64,000 nucleotides of DNA from positions 4,650,001 to 4,714,000 of the forward strand of contig NC_016887.1 of assembly GCF_000284035.1 (NCBI RefSeq). The letters run 5' to 3'. Source of the DNA: Nocardia cyriacigeorgica GUH-2. GTDB taxonomy: Bacteria; Actinomycetota; Actinomycetes; Mycobacteriales; Mycobacteriaceae. The notes beneath the pieces were generated by a model. It searched no databases. It saw nothing but the letters and a program-made list of their open reading frames with translations, and was not told where the DNA came from. Shown here in pieces: positions 34,235-42,450 of this stretch (the stretch's first letter is position 1; each line of letters begins with the position of its first letter). Position numbers and translations under genes: made by a program.

Positions 34235-35578
34235 GTGTCCGAGATCGTGCGCCGCAGCTCCTCCCGCAACGCTAAGTTAGCCAAGATTCCCCTCGGGATC
34301 GCCGGACGAGCCGCTGTCGGTTTCGGCAAGAAGCTGGCCGGGGGCGATAAGGGCGAGATCAACGCCCAGCTGAACCAGAAGGCCGCCGAACAGCTGTTCA
34401 CCGTCCTCGGTGAGCTCAAGGGCGGTGCGATGAAGTTCGGTCAGGCGCTCAGCGTGATGGAGGCCGCGGTTCCCGAGGAGTTCGGCGAGCACTACCGCGA
34501 GGCACTGACCAAGCTGCAGGCCGCCGCCCCGCCAATGCCCATCGAGACCGTGCACCGCGTCCTCGATCAGCAGCTCGGCACGCAATGGCGCACCCGCTTC
34601 CAGTCCTTCGACGACGCCCCGGCCGCCTCCGCCAGCATCGGCCAGGTGCACCGCGCGGTGTGGTCGGACGGGCGCGCGGTGGCGGTGAAGGTGCAGTACC
34701 CCGGCGCCGACGAGGCGTTGCGCGCGGATCTGAAAACGCTGTCGCGGATGACCGGGCTCATCTCCTCGGTCATCCCCGGCGCCGATGTGAAGCCGATTCT
34801 CGCCGAGATCACCGAACGCACCGAGGAAGAACTCGACTACCGCAACGAGGCCAACAATCAGCGGGCCTTCGCCAAGGCCTATGACGGGCATCCGGAGTTC
34901 GTGGTGCCGAAGGTGGTGGCCAGCGCGCCGAAGGTGATCGTCACCGAATGGCTGGACGGCACAGCGGTTTCCGCCATCATCGCCGCCGGCAATGCCGATC
35001 CCGAGGGCACCCGCGAACTGCGCAACCGGGTCGCCACGCTGATGGGCCGGTTCCATTTCTCCGCACCGGAGATGGCCGGGCTGCTGCATGCCGACCCGCA
35101 TCCGGGCAATTTCATGATGACCCCCGAGAACAAGCTGGCCGTCATCGATTTCGGTGCGTGTGCCCCGCTGCCCAACGGTTTCCCCGAGCTGCTCGGCCGG
35201 ATCCTGGCACTGGCGGTCGACGAGAACTTCGAGGAACTCACCGCGCTGCTGCACGAGAACGGCTGGGTGATTCCGGGTCGCGTGATCACCCATCAGGAGA
35301 TCGCGGACTACCTGCGGCCCTTCACCGATCCGATCAAGTCCGACTCGTTCCACTTCACCCGCAAGTGGATGCAGCGGGTGGCCGGGCGGGCCTCGGATTT
35401 CAACAGCCCGGAGATGAAGACCGCCCGCGCCCTCATGCTGCCGGCCGAGCACGTGATGATCTTCCGGGTACTGGCCGGTTCCATCGGTATCTGCGCTCAG
35501 CTCGATGCCGAGGTGCCGTTCATGCAGCTGGCCGCGACCTGGATGCCCGGATTCCGGGAGCAGCGCAACAGCGCCTAG
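34235..35578 (+). CDS. ABC1/UbiB-family atypical kinase
   Basis: 447 residues from the GTG at 34235. ABC1 motifs: the family-specific N-terminal KxGQ (GGAMKFGQALSVMEAAVPEEFGEHYREALTKLQ, about residues 70-100), A-rich loop ASASIGQVHRAV, catalytic Lys in AVKVQYPG, VTEWLDG, catalytic loop LLHADPHPGNFM and metal-binding VIDFGAC. Members affect isoprenoid-quinone biology and, in mycobacteria, Rv3197 (the positional equivalent, next to whiB7) contributes to macrolide tolerance with ATPase activity. Located 77 bases after the Rv3196-like gene in the same orientation. A bidirectional hairpin follows. Confidence 0.9.
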   Translation: MSEIVRRSSSRNAKLAKIPLGIAGRAAVGFGKKLAGGDKGEINAQLNQKAAEQLFTVLGELKGGAMKFGQALSVMEAAVPEEFGEHYREALTKLQAAAPPMPIETVHRVLDQQLGTQWRTRFQSFDDAPAASASIGQVHRAVWSDGRAVAVKVQYPGADEALRADLKTLSRMTGLISSVIPGADVKPILAEITERTEEELDYRNEANNQRAFAKAYDGHPEFVVPKVVASAPKVIVTEWLDGTAVSAIIAAGNADPEGTRELRNRVATLMGRFHFSAPEMAGLLHADPHPGNFMMTPENKLAVIDFGACAPLPNGFPELLGRILALAVDENFEELTALLHENGWVIPGRVITHQEIADYLRPFTDPIKSDSFHFTRKWMQRVAGRASDFNSPEMKTARALMLPAEHVMIFRVLAGSIGICAQLDAEVPFMQLAATWMPGFREQRNSA

Positions 35579-35583
35579 CGCCC

Positions 35584-35616
35584 GGTCGTACTCCGGCGCG
35601 CGGCCGGAGTACGACC
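35584..35616. terminator. Bidirectional terminator hairpin
   Basis: A perfect 13-bp stem (GGTCGTACTCCGG with its complement) and 7-nt loop between the convergent ABC1 kinase and PPOX-like genes. Confidence 0.75.
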
Positions 35617-35627
35617 CTGAGCAGCGC

Positions 35628-36182
35628 TCAGCCCGCAGGCGGCAACTGGGACGTTTCGTGCACGTTCACCACGACGGCGGTGTCGCCGTAGGGTGCCGAG
35701 CCCATCGTCATGCCGTGGTACAGCCGGGCCAGTCCCGCGCGCATCCCGTACTTGGCGCGCAGGCCCGTGCAGATCTTGTCGAACAATGCTCCCGCGCCGA
35801 CGAATTCGGCCACCCCCTGATGCTGGCGCGATCCGACCGCCGGCCTGCCGAGCCAGTCGCCGGCCTGCACGATGACGCGCCGGTCGCGGGCCAGATGCTG
35901 CATTTCCAGCGAATAGGACGAGATCCGGAAGGCGAGCCTGCCGCGATCGATCGGGATCACCAGGTGCGCGGTGGTATTCCAGCGACCGGACGGATCCGTC
36001 CTGGTCACCAGCACGGTGCGCGCATCCCACCAGAGCATGCCGGGATGCCATTCGCTCGGCCACTCGGCCTGGGCGGGCGGGCGCTGCCCGGCGTAGGGAG
36101 CCGGTGCATTCGGATGGGCGGGCATGGTGGCGTGGCCGGTTGGCGCGATGGTGGAAACGGACTGGCCGAGAGCGTGATTCAT
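35628..36182 (-). CDS. PPOX/flavin split-barrel-like protein
   Basis: 184 residues from the ATG at 36182, with a strong GGAGGT 8 bases upstream; a longer frame is rejected. The pattern fits a split beta-barrel of the pyridoxamine-phosphate-oxidase or F420-dependent class: WWDARTVLVTRTDPSGRWNTTAHLVIPI, RGRLAFRISSYSLEMQHLARDRRVIVQAGDW and HQGVAEFVGAGALF. Such proteins bind FMN or F420 and reduce small molecules, or bind haem. It has no counterpart at this position in the M. tuberculosis order I recall, so it is likely an insertion next to whiB7. The N-terminal 45 residues are Pro/Ala-rich. Confidence 0.6.
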   Translation of the reverse strand: MNHALGQSVSTIAPTGHATMPAHPNAPAPYAGQRPPAQAEWPSEWHPGMLWWDARTVLVTRTDPSGRWNTTAHLVIPIDRGRLAFRISSYSLEMQHLARDRRVIVQAGDWLGRPAVGSRQHQGVAEFVGAGALFDKICTGLRAKYGMRAGLARLYHGMTMGSAPYGDTAVVVNVHETSQLPPAG

Positions 36183-36335
36183 GCGTCGAAACCTCCGGGA
36201 CAAGGGTCGTGATTCTGCACCCCGCAGAGCGGAAAACCTGAAACTCAAGGCATAGATTTCATATAGCAACGAACCGAGATGTTCGCAAGGTGCTTTCGCC
36301 CGCAGACGCGAAATCCCTACTCCCCCAACATAAGG

Positions 36336-36366
36336 CAACCGCCCAGCCGGATCGGCTGGGCGGTTG
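36336..36366 (-). terminator. Second terminator hairpin after whiB7
   Basis: A perfect 14-bp stem (CAACCGCCCAGCCG with its complement) and 3-nt loop, followed on the minus strand by CCTTATGTT. Confidence 0.75.
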
Positions 36367-36378
36367 GTCGTTCGGTGG

Positions 36379-36420
36379 TCCGCGGCCCGGCCGGCGCAGT
36401 GCCGGTGTCCGGGCCGCGGA
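36379..36420 (-). terminator. First terminator hairpin after whiB7
   Basis: A perfect 12-bp stem (TCCGCGGCCCGG with its complement) with an 18-nt loop that is itself partly self-paired, 24 bases beyond the whiB7 stop. Confidence 0.6.
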
Positions 36421-36444
36421 CCCGCCGCGCTGCCTGCGCGGCCA

Positions 36445-36768
36445 TCAGACGCATGTCGCGACCTTGCGGGGACGGCCACGGGGCCGCTTGCGAGCGATCA
36501 CGACACCCTGGTCGAAGATCTCCCCGCCCCACACGCCCCACGGCTCACGGCGATCGATGGCAGCGCTCAGGCAGCCCTTACGGATCGGGCAGGACGCGCA
36601 CAGCGCCTTCGCCTGCTCCAACTGGACCGGGCTCTCGGCGAACCACAGGTCGGGGTCGCCTGCCCGGCACGGCAGGGTGGTGGTGACCTCCTGGTCACGG
36701 GGAGCGGTTGCCACGGTTCGGCATGTCACGTCAGCAGTGGCCGTCGGCCAGCTCTCTGCGGTGAACAC
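36445..36768 (-). CDS. whiB7: WhiB7, redox/antibiotic-response transcriptional regulator
   Basis: 107 residues from the GTG at 36768, with GAAGGAG 5-6 bases upstream. Four iron-sulphur cysteines at 34, 57, 60 and 66 have the WhiB spacing C-x22-C-x2-C-x5-C. The EPWGVWGGE motif (75-83) binds sigma factor, and the C-terminal RPRGRPRK (95-102) is the AT-hook that distinguishes WhiB7 from other WhiB proteins. In mycobacteria WhiB7 activates efflux, ribosome-protection and other intrinsic resistance genes after ribosome-targeting stress. Position between the ABC1 kinase and uvrD2 matches Rv3197A. Regulation appears to include an attenuated leader and an autoactivated promoter (see separate entries). 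Confidence 0.95.
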   Translation of the reverse strand: MFTAESWPTATADVTCRTVATAPRDQEVTTTLPCRAGDPDLWFAESPVQLEQAKALCASCPIRKGCLSAAIDRREPWGVWGGEIFDQGVVIARKRPRGRPRKVATCV

Positions 36769-36846
36769 GTCGTTCTCCTTCAGCTCGTTTGCAGCGGTTC
36801 GGTGTCGTTGATTCCGCGAAACCGGGGCTGCCGGCTGAAGGGCCGG

Positions 36847-36888
36847 AAAAATCTGGCCACGATTTCGCTTCGTGCGATCCGTGGCCAG
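36847..36888 (-). terminator. Attenuator hairpin in the whiB7 leader
   Basis: On the minus strand CTGGCCACG pairs with CGTGGCCAG around an 18-nt loop, immediately followed by ATTTTTCC. This is a complete intrinsic terminator placed 79 bases before the whiB7 start and 15 bases after the stop of the leader ORF. Mycobacterial whiB7 leaders are known to use uORF-linked transcription attenuation. Confidence 0.8.
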
Positions 36889-36903
36889 GAGGCGGGGAGT
36901 TCC

Positions 36904-37224
36904 CTACCTAGGTCGACATCTGAGTCGAGTCCTGATCACGGACGCTGGGTGTGCATTGCGGAGGCGTGCTGCCTGCACCGGCTCGTTTCCGGCTTCAGCG
37001 GCAAAGGCGCCGGCGACTGCGGGTGCAGCGGCCGGGTGCCAGCCCACGCTGGGCTTGTCCTGCGGATCGATGAGAATCGGGGTGGGCGCGTAGTCCAGAT
37101 GCGTGCCGAACCCACCGACGCCGGACAGACCGATCCCCTGCATGGCGAGGATCCCCCGGGAGGCAGAAACGGCCGACATGGTCGTGCCGGTACCCATCAC
37201 GTCGAAAGCGGTGATGCTGTTCAT
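36904..37224 (-). CDS. Leader ORF (106 codons) upstream of whiB7
   Basis: The ATG at 37224 has a very strong GGGAGG 8 bases upstream. The frame encodes MNSITAFDVMGTGTTMSAVS then SRGILAMQGIGLSGVGGFG, later a Pro/Ala-rich middle and a basic end (VIRTRLRCRPR). It has no recognised domain. The stop (TAG) is 15 bases before the attenuator stem, so a terminating ribosome would cover or neighbour it, as expected for uORF-coupled attenuation. A three-codon frame ATG-TCG-ACC-TAG also lies at 36908-36919. Whether the full 106 codons make a functional protein or only a regulatory reading frame is open. Confidence 0.55.
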   Translation of the reverse strand: MNSITAFDVMGTGTTMSAVSASRGILAMQGIGLSGVGGFGTHLDYAPTPILIDPQDKPSVGWHPAAAPAVAGAFAAEAGNEPVQAARLRNAHPASVIRTRLRCRPR

Positions 37225-37300
37225 TTCGTCTGCCTCCCTCCTGTACTCGTAATCTGTCTGAACTGTGCGCGCCGGGATGGCCTCCCGTTGCGTGCTACCC

Positions 37301-37338
37301 ACCGTATGCGATCTCGGAAGAACCGACAACCTATTTTT
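37301..37338 (-). promoter_or_regulatory. Predicted whiB7 leader promoter with AT-rich WhiB7 site
   Basis: On the minus strand: AT-rich AAAAATA (37332-37338), 2 bases, -35 TTGTCG (37324-37329), 17-base spacer, -10 TACGGT (37301-37306). An A/T run just upstream of -35 is the recognised feature of WhiB7-activated promoters and would allow autoactivation. It overlaps the last codons of uvrD2. Transcription should start near 37293, giving a leader of about 525 nt. Confidence 0.65.
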
Positions 37339-39490
37339 GACCTGCGGTTTTGTGATTCGTTCCGGTGCGCGAGCGCACCAGCGCGATGACGTCGGCGCCG
37401 TACTGTTCGATCTTGCGCGCGCCGATGCCCGAAATCGCCGCCAGCGCCGCGTCATCGGTGGGCAGTTGCTCGGCGATGGCGGTGAGCGTGGTGTCGGTGA
37501 ACACACTGAACTCGCGCAGCCGCTGGGCCTGCGCTTTCTCGGCGCGCCATTCCTGAAGCGCGGCAAGCAGTTCGGCGTCGAGTTCGGCGGGGCACTTGCG
37601 GCAGCGGCCCAGCATCGTCGAGTAGGTGCCGATCAACGGTTTCGCGCAGACCCGGCACAGCGGGCGAGTGCCGTCGGCGGCGCGCTGGGTGCTCGGCGCG
37701 GCGATGCGGGAGGCCGGGGAATCGTCGGGGACCAGGCCGTTGAGGAAGCGGGAGCGGCGCCGGGTGCGGCGGCCGCCCTCGTTGCGGGCCAGCGCCCAGG
37801 ACAGCCGCAGATGTTCGCGGGCCCGGGTGACACCGACGTAGAGCAGTCGGCGCTCCTCTTCCAGCCCGGCCTGATCGGCGACCGAGCCGTCGTCGGCGAG
37901 CACGTGCGCGATCGGCAGCGTGCCGTCGGAGAGCCCGACCAGGAACGCGGCGTCCCATTCCAGGCCCTTGGCCGCGTGCAACGACGCCAGGGTGACGCCC
38001 TGCACCGTCGGTGGGTGCCTGGCCTCGGCGCGCGCGGCCAGCTCACGCAACAGGCCCGGCAGATCGAGCTGCTCGTCGTGGGTGGTGAGTTCCTCGGTGA
38101 GTTGCACCAGCGCCACCAGCGACGCCCACTTCTCCCTGGCCTGCGCACCTGCGGGTTCGGTGGCGGTGAGCCCGAGCGGGGCGAGCACCGCGCGCACCAG
38201 GGTGACCAGCGCGGCGCCGGTGCGGGCCTGATCGGGAAGATCGTCGCGGGCCGCGGCCTGGCGCAACGCCTGCACCGCTTGGCGGACCTCGGCCCGGGAG
38301 AAGAAGCCTTCACCGCCGCGCACCTGGTAGGGAATGCCGCGTTCGGTGAGCGCCTGCTCATATGTTTCCGACTGCGCGTTGATTCGGTAGAGCACCGCGA
38401 TCTCCGCGGCGGGGGTACCCGCGGCGATCAGTTCGGCGATATCGCGGGCCACGCCCGCCGCCTCGGCGGGGACGTCGTCGTATTCGGTGAAGGTGGGCTC
38501 CGGCCCGTCGGGGCGCTGGCCGATCAGCTGCAACCGGGTGCCGGCGATGCGGCCGCGGGCCATGCCGATCACCCGGTTCGCCAGCGACACCACCTGGGGC
38601 GTAGAGCGGTAGTCGCGCTCGAGCCGGACGACGGTGGCGTCCGGGAAACGGCGGGAGAAGTCCAGCAGGTGCGCCGTGCTGGCGCCGGTGAAGGAGTAGA
38701 TGGTCTGGTTGGCGTCGCCGACGACGGTCAGATCGTCGCGTTCGCCCAGCCAGGCGTCGAGCACCCGCTGCTGCAAGGGGGTGACGTCCTGGTATTCGTC
38801 GACGACGAAACAGCGGTAGCGACCACGGAATTCGTCGGCCACCGCCGGATAGTCCTCGAGCGCGGCGGCGGTGTGCAGCAGCAGATCGTCGAAGTCGAGC
38901 AGCAGGCCGTCCGGGCTGGTCTTGAGCGCTTCGTAGCCGGAGTAGACCTGCGCGATCCGTTGCGCGTCGAACGGGACATCGCGGTGGCGGCGGGCGGCCT
39001 CGGCGGGGTAATCCTCGGGCGCGATGAGCGAGGATTTGGCCCATTCGATTTCGCTGAGCAGATCGCGCACGCTCTCGGTGCCCGACGGCAACCCGGCCCG
39101 ATGCGCGGCCTGGGCCACCACCGGGAACTTGCTGTCGAGCAGCCGCCACGGCACGTCACCGACGACCTGGGGCCAGAAGTAGCGCAGCTGACGCAGCGCC
39201 GCCGCGTGGAAGGTGCGCGCCTGGACCTGGTTCGCCTCGCCGCCGAGGCCGAGGGCGCGCAGGCGTCCGCGCAGTTCCCCCGCCGCCCGGGCGGTGAAGG
39301 TGACCGCGAGCACCTGGTCGGCCTTGACCTGCCCGGCCGCGACCAGATGCGCGATCCGGTAGGTGATGGTCCTGGTCTTGCCGGTTCCCGCGCCGGCGAG
39401 CACGCACACCGGGCCGCGCGGCGCCCGCACGGCGGCGGCCTGCTCGGGGTCGAGGGCGGAGAGGTCGAGTGCGGGCACGCGCTCCATCAT
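37331..39490 (-). CDS. uvrD2: ATP-dependent DNA helicase UvrD2
   Basis: 719 residues from the ATG at 39490. Superfamily 1A helicase motifs: Walker A VLAGAGTGKTRTI (about residue 30), VTFTARAAGEL, motif II VVDEYQDVTPLQQ, DANQTIYSFTGA, and motif V-VI TLASLHAAKGLEWDA / LLYVGVTRAREHL. The C-terminus has a tetracysteine CRVC...CRKC and an HRDC domain (about 640-710), as in mycobacterial UvrD2. It unwinds DNA 3'-to-5' and is essential in M. tuberculosis. Its stop region overlaps the whiB7 leader promoter. Confidence 0.93.
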   Translation of the reverse strand: MMERVPALDLSALDPEQAAAVRAPRGPVCVLAGAGTGKTRTITYRIAHLVAAGQVKADQVLAVTFTARAAGELRGRLRALGLGGEANQVQARTFHAAALRQLRYFWPQVVGDVPWRLLDSKFPVVAQAAHRAGLPSGTESVRDLLSEIEWAKSSLIAPEDYPAEAARRHRDVPFDAQRIAQVYSGYEALKTSPDGLLLDFDDLLLHTAAALEDYPAVADEFRGRYRCFVVDEYQDVTPLQQRVLDAWLGERDDLTVVGDANQTIYSFTGASTAHLLDFSRRFPDATVVRLERDYRSTPQVVSLANRVIGMARGRIAGTRLQLIGQRPDGPEPTFTEYDDVPAEAAGVARDIAELIAAGTPAAEIAVLYRINAQSETYEQALTERGIPYQVRGGEGFFSRAEVRQAVQALRQAAARDDLPDQARTGAALVTLVRAVLAPLGLTATEPAGAQAREKWASLVALVQLTEELTTHDEQLDLPGLLRELAARAEARHPPTVQGVTLASLHAAKGLEWDAAFLVGLSDGTLPIAHVLADDGSVADQAGLEEERRLLYVGVTRAREHLRLSWALARNEGGRRTRRRSRFLNGLVPDDSPASRIAAPSTQRAADGTRPLCRVCAKPLIGTYSTMLGRCRKCPAELDAELLAALQEWRAEKAQAQRLREFSVFTDTTLTAIAEQLPTDDAALAAISGIGARKIEQYGADVIALVRSRTGTNHKTAGQK

Positions 39491-39591
39491 GACAGCGCCC
39501 ACCGACAGCCGGGCGGCTACCGGGGCGGGGTTGTGACCGGCTCGGCACCGGCGTCCGGAACAGGAACGCGGCGCCGGGCGTTGCACGATCC

Positions 39592-39849
39592 GTGACCGAG
39601 CAGACTCCTGACCTGACGATGTACTCGACCACCTGGTGCGGCTACTGCCGCAGGCTGAAGAAGCAGCTGGACGAGGCGGGCATCACCTACGCCGAGATCG
39701 ATATCGAGGCCGACCCCGCGTCCGCCGAGTTCGTCGGCAGCGTCAACGGCGGCAACCACGTGGTCCCGACGGTGAAGTTCGCCGACGGTTCGACCGCGAC
39801 CAACCCGACGCTGGCCCAGGTCAAGCAGGCGCTGGCCGCCATCTCCTGA
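39592..39849 (+). CDS. mrx1: Mycoredoxin-1 (glutaredoxin-like)
   Basis: 85 residues from the GTG at 39592. Active site WCGYC (Cys16 and Cys19), followed by the thioredoxin-fold NGGNHVVPTVKFADG cis-proline region. It reduces mycothiol mixed disulphides, so the host should make mycothiol. Divergent from uvrD2 and equivalent to Rv3198A. It converges on nudC. Confidence 0.93.
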   Translation: MTEQTPDLTMYSTTWCGYCRRLKKQLDEAGITYAEIDIEADPASAEFVGSVNGGNHVVPTVKFADGSTATNPTLAQVKQALAAIS

Positions 39850-39854
39850 GCACA

Positions 39855-39874
39855 CCGCGCTCAGTCGAGCGCGG
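39855..39874. terminator. Short hairpin between mrx1 and nudC
   Basis: CCGCGCTC-AGTC-GAGCGCGG, an 8-bp perfect stem between convergent stops; it overlaps the last nudC codons. Confidence 0.5.
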
Positions 39875-40760
39875 CCCAGGACTCCACAATGGTGCGGGCG
39901 ATCGAGATCGAACCCGGCAGCAGCAACCTGGCGTCCTCCGACCGAGTCGACCAGTCACCGGCCGCCAGGGCGGCACGCACTTCGGCGCGGGTGAACCACT
40001 GCGCGTCGGCAATCTCGCCGTCGGAGAAGACCAGCGGCTGGTCCGGGTCGGCCACGGCGCTGAAGCCCAGCATCAGCGAGCGAGGGAACGGCCACGGCTG
40101 GCTGCCGAGGTAGTGGATCTCGCTGACGTCGAGGCCGACCTCTTCGCGCATCTCGCGTTCGACGCAGCGCTCCAGCGATTCGCCCGCCTCCACGAAGCCG
40201 GCCAGCAGCGAGAACAACGTCTCCGGCCAGCTGTGCTGACGGGCCAGCAGCACCCGCTCGCCGCCGTCGTGGATCAGGACGATCACCGCGGGGTCGATGC
40301 GCGGGAACTCCTCGTGCCCGGCCTCGGTGGTGCGCGACCATCCGCCCTTGACCGCGATGGTTGTCGTGCCGTCGGCGGCATGGAACGCGGCCTTGTCGTG
40401 CCAGTTCAGCAGGGCCAGTGCGGTGGACAGCAGTCCTGCGGTGAAATCGTCGACGGTGGCGGCCATGGCGCGCAGGTCCAGCAGCGAGCCGGTGAGTTCG
40501 TGGTCGCGGACCGCCCACAGGTGCACGCCGTCGGCGACGCCGAGGAACACCGCGGCCGGATCCGGTTCGGCGGCCAGGTCGACGGCCTGATCGAAGACCA
40601 GTACGCCGTCGTCGAAACGCACCTGGCCGCGCCGGTTGATCCGCAGCAGCTTCGCGGTGGACCAGCCCTCCTTCAACGCCTGCGGGTCGGCGCGCACCTC
40701 CTCGGCCCGGTCGACGACGGAACGGGACAGCAGCGGAACGCTGTTGAGCTGGAATGCCAC
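39861..40760 (-). CDS. nudC: NADH pyrophosphatase NudC, zinc ribbon lost
   Basis: 299 residues. Nudix box GFVEAGESLERCVEREMREEVGL (about residues 185-207) and the NADH-pyrophosphatase signature SQPWPFPRSLM about 15 residues later are intact, so NADH/NAD+ or NAD-capped RNA cleavage is expected. The usual four-cysteine zinc site is missing: where the family has C-x2-C ... C-x2-C the protein reads HDKAAFHAADGTTT and WSRTTEAGHEEFPR, with no Cys. Equivalent to Rv3199c by position. Substrate range cannot be inferred from the loss alone. Confidence 0.9.
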   Translation of the reverse strand: MAFQLNSVPLLSRSVVDRAEEVRADPQALKEGWSTAKLLRINRRGQVRFDDGVLVFDQAVDLAAEPDPAAVFLGVADGVHLWAVRDHELTGSLLDLRAMAATVDDFTAGLLSTALALLNWHDKAAFHAADGTTTIAVKGGWSRTTEAGHEEFPRIDPAVIVLIHDGGERVLLARQHSWPETLFSLLAGFVEAGESLERCVEREMREEVGLDVSEIHYLGSQPWPFPRSLMLGFSAVADPDQPLVFSDGEIADAQWFTRAEVRAALAAGDWSTRSEDARLLLPGSISIARTIVESWAALD

Positions 40761-40793
40761 AAGCCGAGCTTAGTGCAGCTGCGGCGGGCCGGA

Positions 40794-41873
40794 TCAGCGC
40801 CCGGCGCGGCGCAGATACAGCAGCTTGTCGCCGTGGTCGAGGGCGTCGACCTCCGGCTCGCCGACCCGGATCAGCTCGCCTGCGCGCACCACGCCGAGCA
40901 CGATATCGCTGAGGTGGCGGGGCGAGCCGCCGACCTCACCGGGCTCGACCTCGCGTTCGGCCACCGCGAAGCCCTGCTCCGGAGTCAGCAGATCCTCGAT
41001 CATCTCCACCACGGTGGGTTTGGTGGTCGCGATGCCGAGCAACCGGCCCGCGGTCTCGGAGGACACCACCACCGAATCGGCGCCGGACTGGCGCAGCAGG
41101 TGAGTGTTCTCGGCCTCGCGGATGGAGGCCACGATCTTGGCGCTCTTGGTGAGTTCGCGGGCGGTCAGCGTCACCAGCACGGCGGTGTCGTCGCGGTTGG
41201 TGGCGACCACGATGGAGGAGGCGTTCTGCACACCGGCCAGCCGCAGCACATCCGACTGCGAGGCCGAACCGTGCACGGTGACCAGGCCGGCGTTGGCGGC
41301 GGCCTCCAGGGCGACCGAGTCGGTGTCGACGACGACGATCTCACTCGGTGATGCCCCGTCGCCGAGCATGGCGTCGATCGCGGTGCGGCCCTTGGTGCCG
41401 TAGCCGATGACGACGGTGTGATTGCGCACGCTGTGCCTCCAACGCTGAATCTTGAATGCCTGGCGGGACCGTTCCGTCAGCACGCTGAGCGTGGTACCGA
41501 CGAGCACGATGAGGAACAGCACGCGCAGCGGGGTGATGACGATGATGTTGACCAGCCTGGCCTGCGGCGTGACCGGCGAGATATCGCCGTACCCGGTGGT
41601 CGACAGCGACACCGTCGCGTAGTACAGCGCGTCCAGGAACGACAGCGGGTTCTCCGAGGCGTCGCGGTACCCGTCGCGCCCGATGAACACCACCAGCGCG
41701 GCGCCGAACAGCAGCGCGATCGCGAACAGCACCCGGCGCGTCAGCGAGATCCACGGGCTGGCTTGCGCTTCGGGAATGCGCAGCACACCCACGAGCGCGA
41801 AGTCCGGCCGGTCGGTCAACCGCCCCAAGCCGACGCGTGCGCGGTCACCCAGATCATCGAGCAACGCACTCAC
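40794..41873 (-). CDS. Potassium channel with RCK (TrkA) domain
   Basis: 359 residues. Two membrane helices flank a pore loop with the filter TTGYGD (about residue 90). A cytosolic RCK domain follows (VVIGYGTKGRTAIDAML Rossmann motif, VVVDTD, GSASQSDVLRLAGV), then a TrkA-C domain. It is the MthK/Kch type, equivalent to Rv3200c. It is transcribed in the same orientation as nudC, 33 bases upstream of it. Confidence 0.9.
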   Translation of the reverse strand: MSALLDDLGDRARVGLGRLTDRPDFALVGVLRIPEAQASPWISLTRRVLFAIALLFGAALVVFIGRDGYRDASENPLSFLDALYYATVSLSTTGYGDISPVTPQARLVNIIVITPLRVLFLIVLVGTTLSVLTERSRQAFKIQRWRHSVRNHTVVIGYGTKGRTAIDAMLGDGASPSEIVVVDTDSVALEAAANAGLVTVHGSASQSDVLRLAGVQNASSIVVATNRDDTAVLVTLTARELTKSAKIVASIREAENTHLLRQSGADSVVVSSETAGRLLGIATTKPTVVEMIEDLLTPEQGFAVAEREVEPGEVGGSPRHLSDIVLGVVRAGELIRVGEPEVDALDHGDKLLYLRRAGR

Positions 41874-42039
41874 CGGCCCCTGATTCCCCGGCGCCGATTC
41901 CGGCCGATGTCACCGGCTCCGGCATTGTTTCTCCCTCCGGCACAGCACCGGAGCCTACCCCGTCGGCGTACCGGTCGAGCGCCTCGACGCGACGAGGTGG
42001 GGCTGTGGCGGCGGCGAGCGCCCGCTTAGAGTGGGCGGC

Positions 42040-42450
42040 ATGGAGGTTTCCGAGTCCACCGCACCCGATACCAGCCGCAAGCCGGCGCTGCTCATGGCCG
42101 CGGCGCTGTTCGGGATGGGTGTGCTGCATTTCCTGGTGCCCAAGCCGTTCGATTCGATCGTGCCGCCCAAGTTGCCCGGCCGCGCGCGCAGCTACACCTA
42201 TGCCTCCGGGATGGCCGAGATCGGCGTGGCCACCGCGCTCGCGGTGCCGCGCACCCGCAGCCTCGGCGGCAAGCTGGCCGCCGCCCTGTTCGTCGCGGTC
42301 TTCCCGGCGAACGTGCAGTTCGCGGTGGACTCGCTGAGCAACTCGAAGACCGCGTGGCCGGTGAAGCTGGTCTCGGTGCTGCGGCTGCCGCTGCAGATTC
42401 CGATGATCACCACGGCGCTGTCGGTCAGCCGTCGGGCGCCGCGGAGCTGA
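42040..42450 (+). CDS. DoxX-like small membrane protein
   Basis: 136 residues from the ATG at 42040. Four hydrophobic segments (LLMAAALFGMGVLHFLVP, YASGMAEIGVATALAVP, KLAAALFVAVFPANVQFAV, RLPLQIPMITTALSV) and motifs of the DoxX-like family, which are small quinone-linked or unknown-function membrane proteins. It is divergent from the channel gene and its 3' end overlaps the adnB stop by 26 bases. Confidence 0.75.
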   Translation: MEVSESTAPDTSRKPALLMAAALFGMGVLHFLVPKPFDSIVPPKLPGRARSYTYASGMAEIGVATALAVPRTRSLGGKLAAALFVAVFPANVQFAVDSLSNSKTAWPVKLVSVLRLPLQIPMITTALSVSRRAPRS

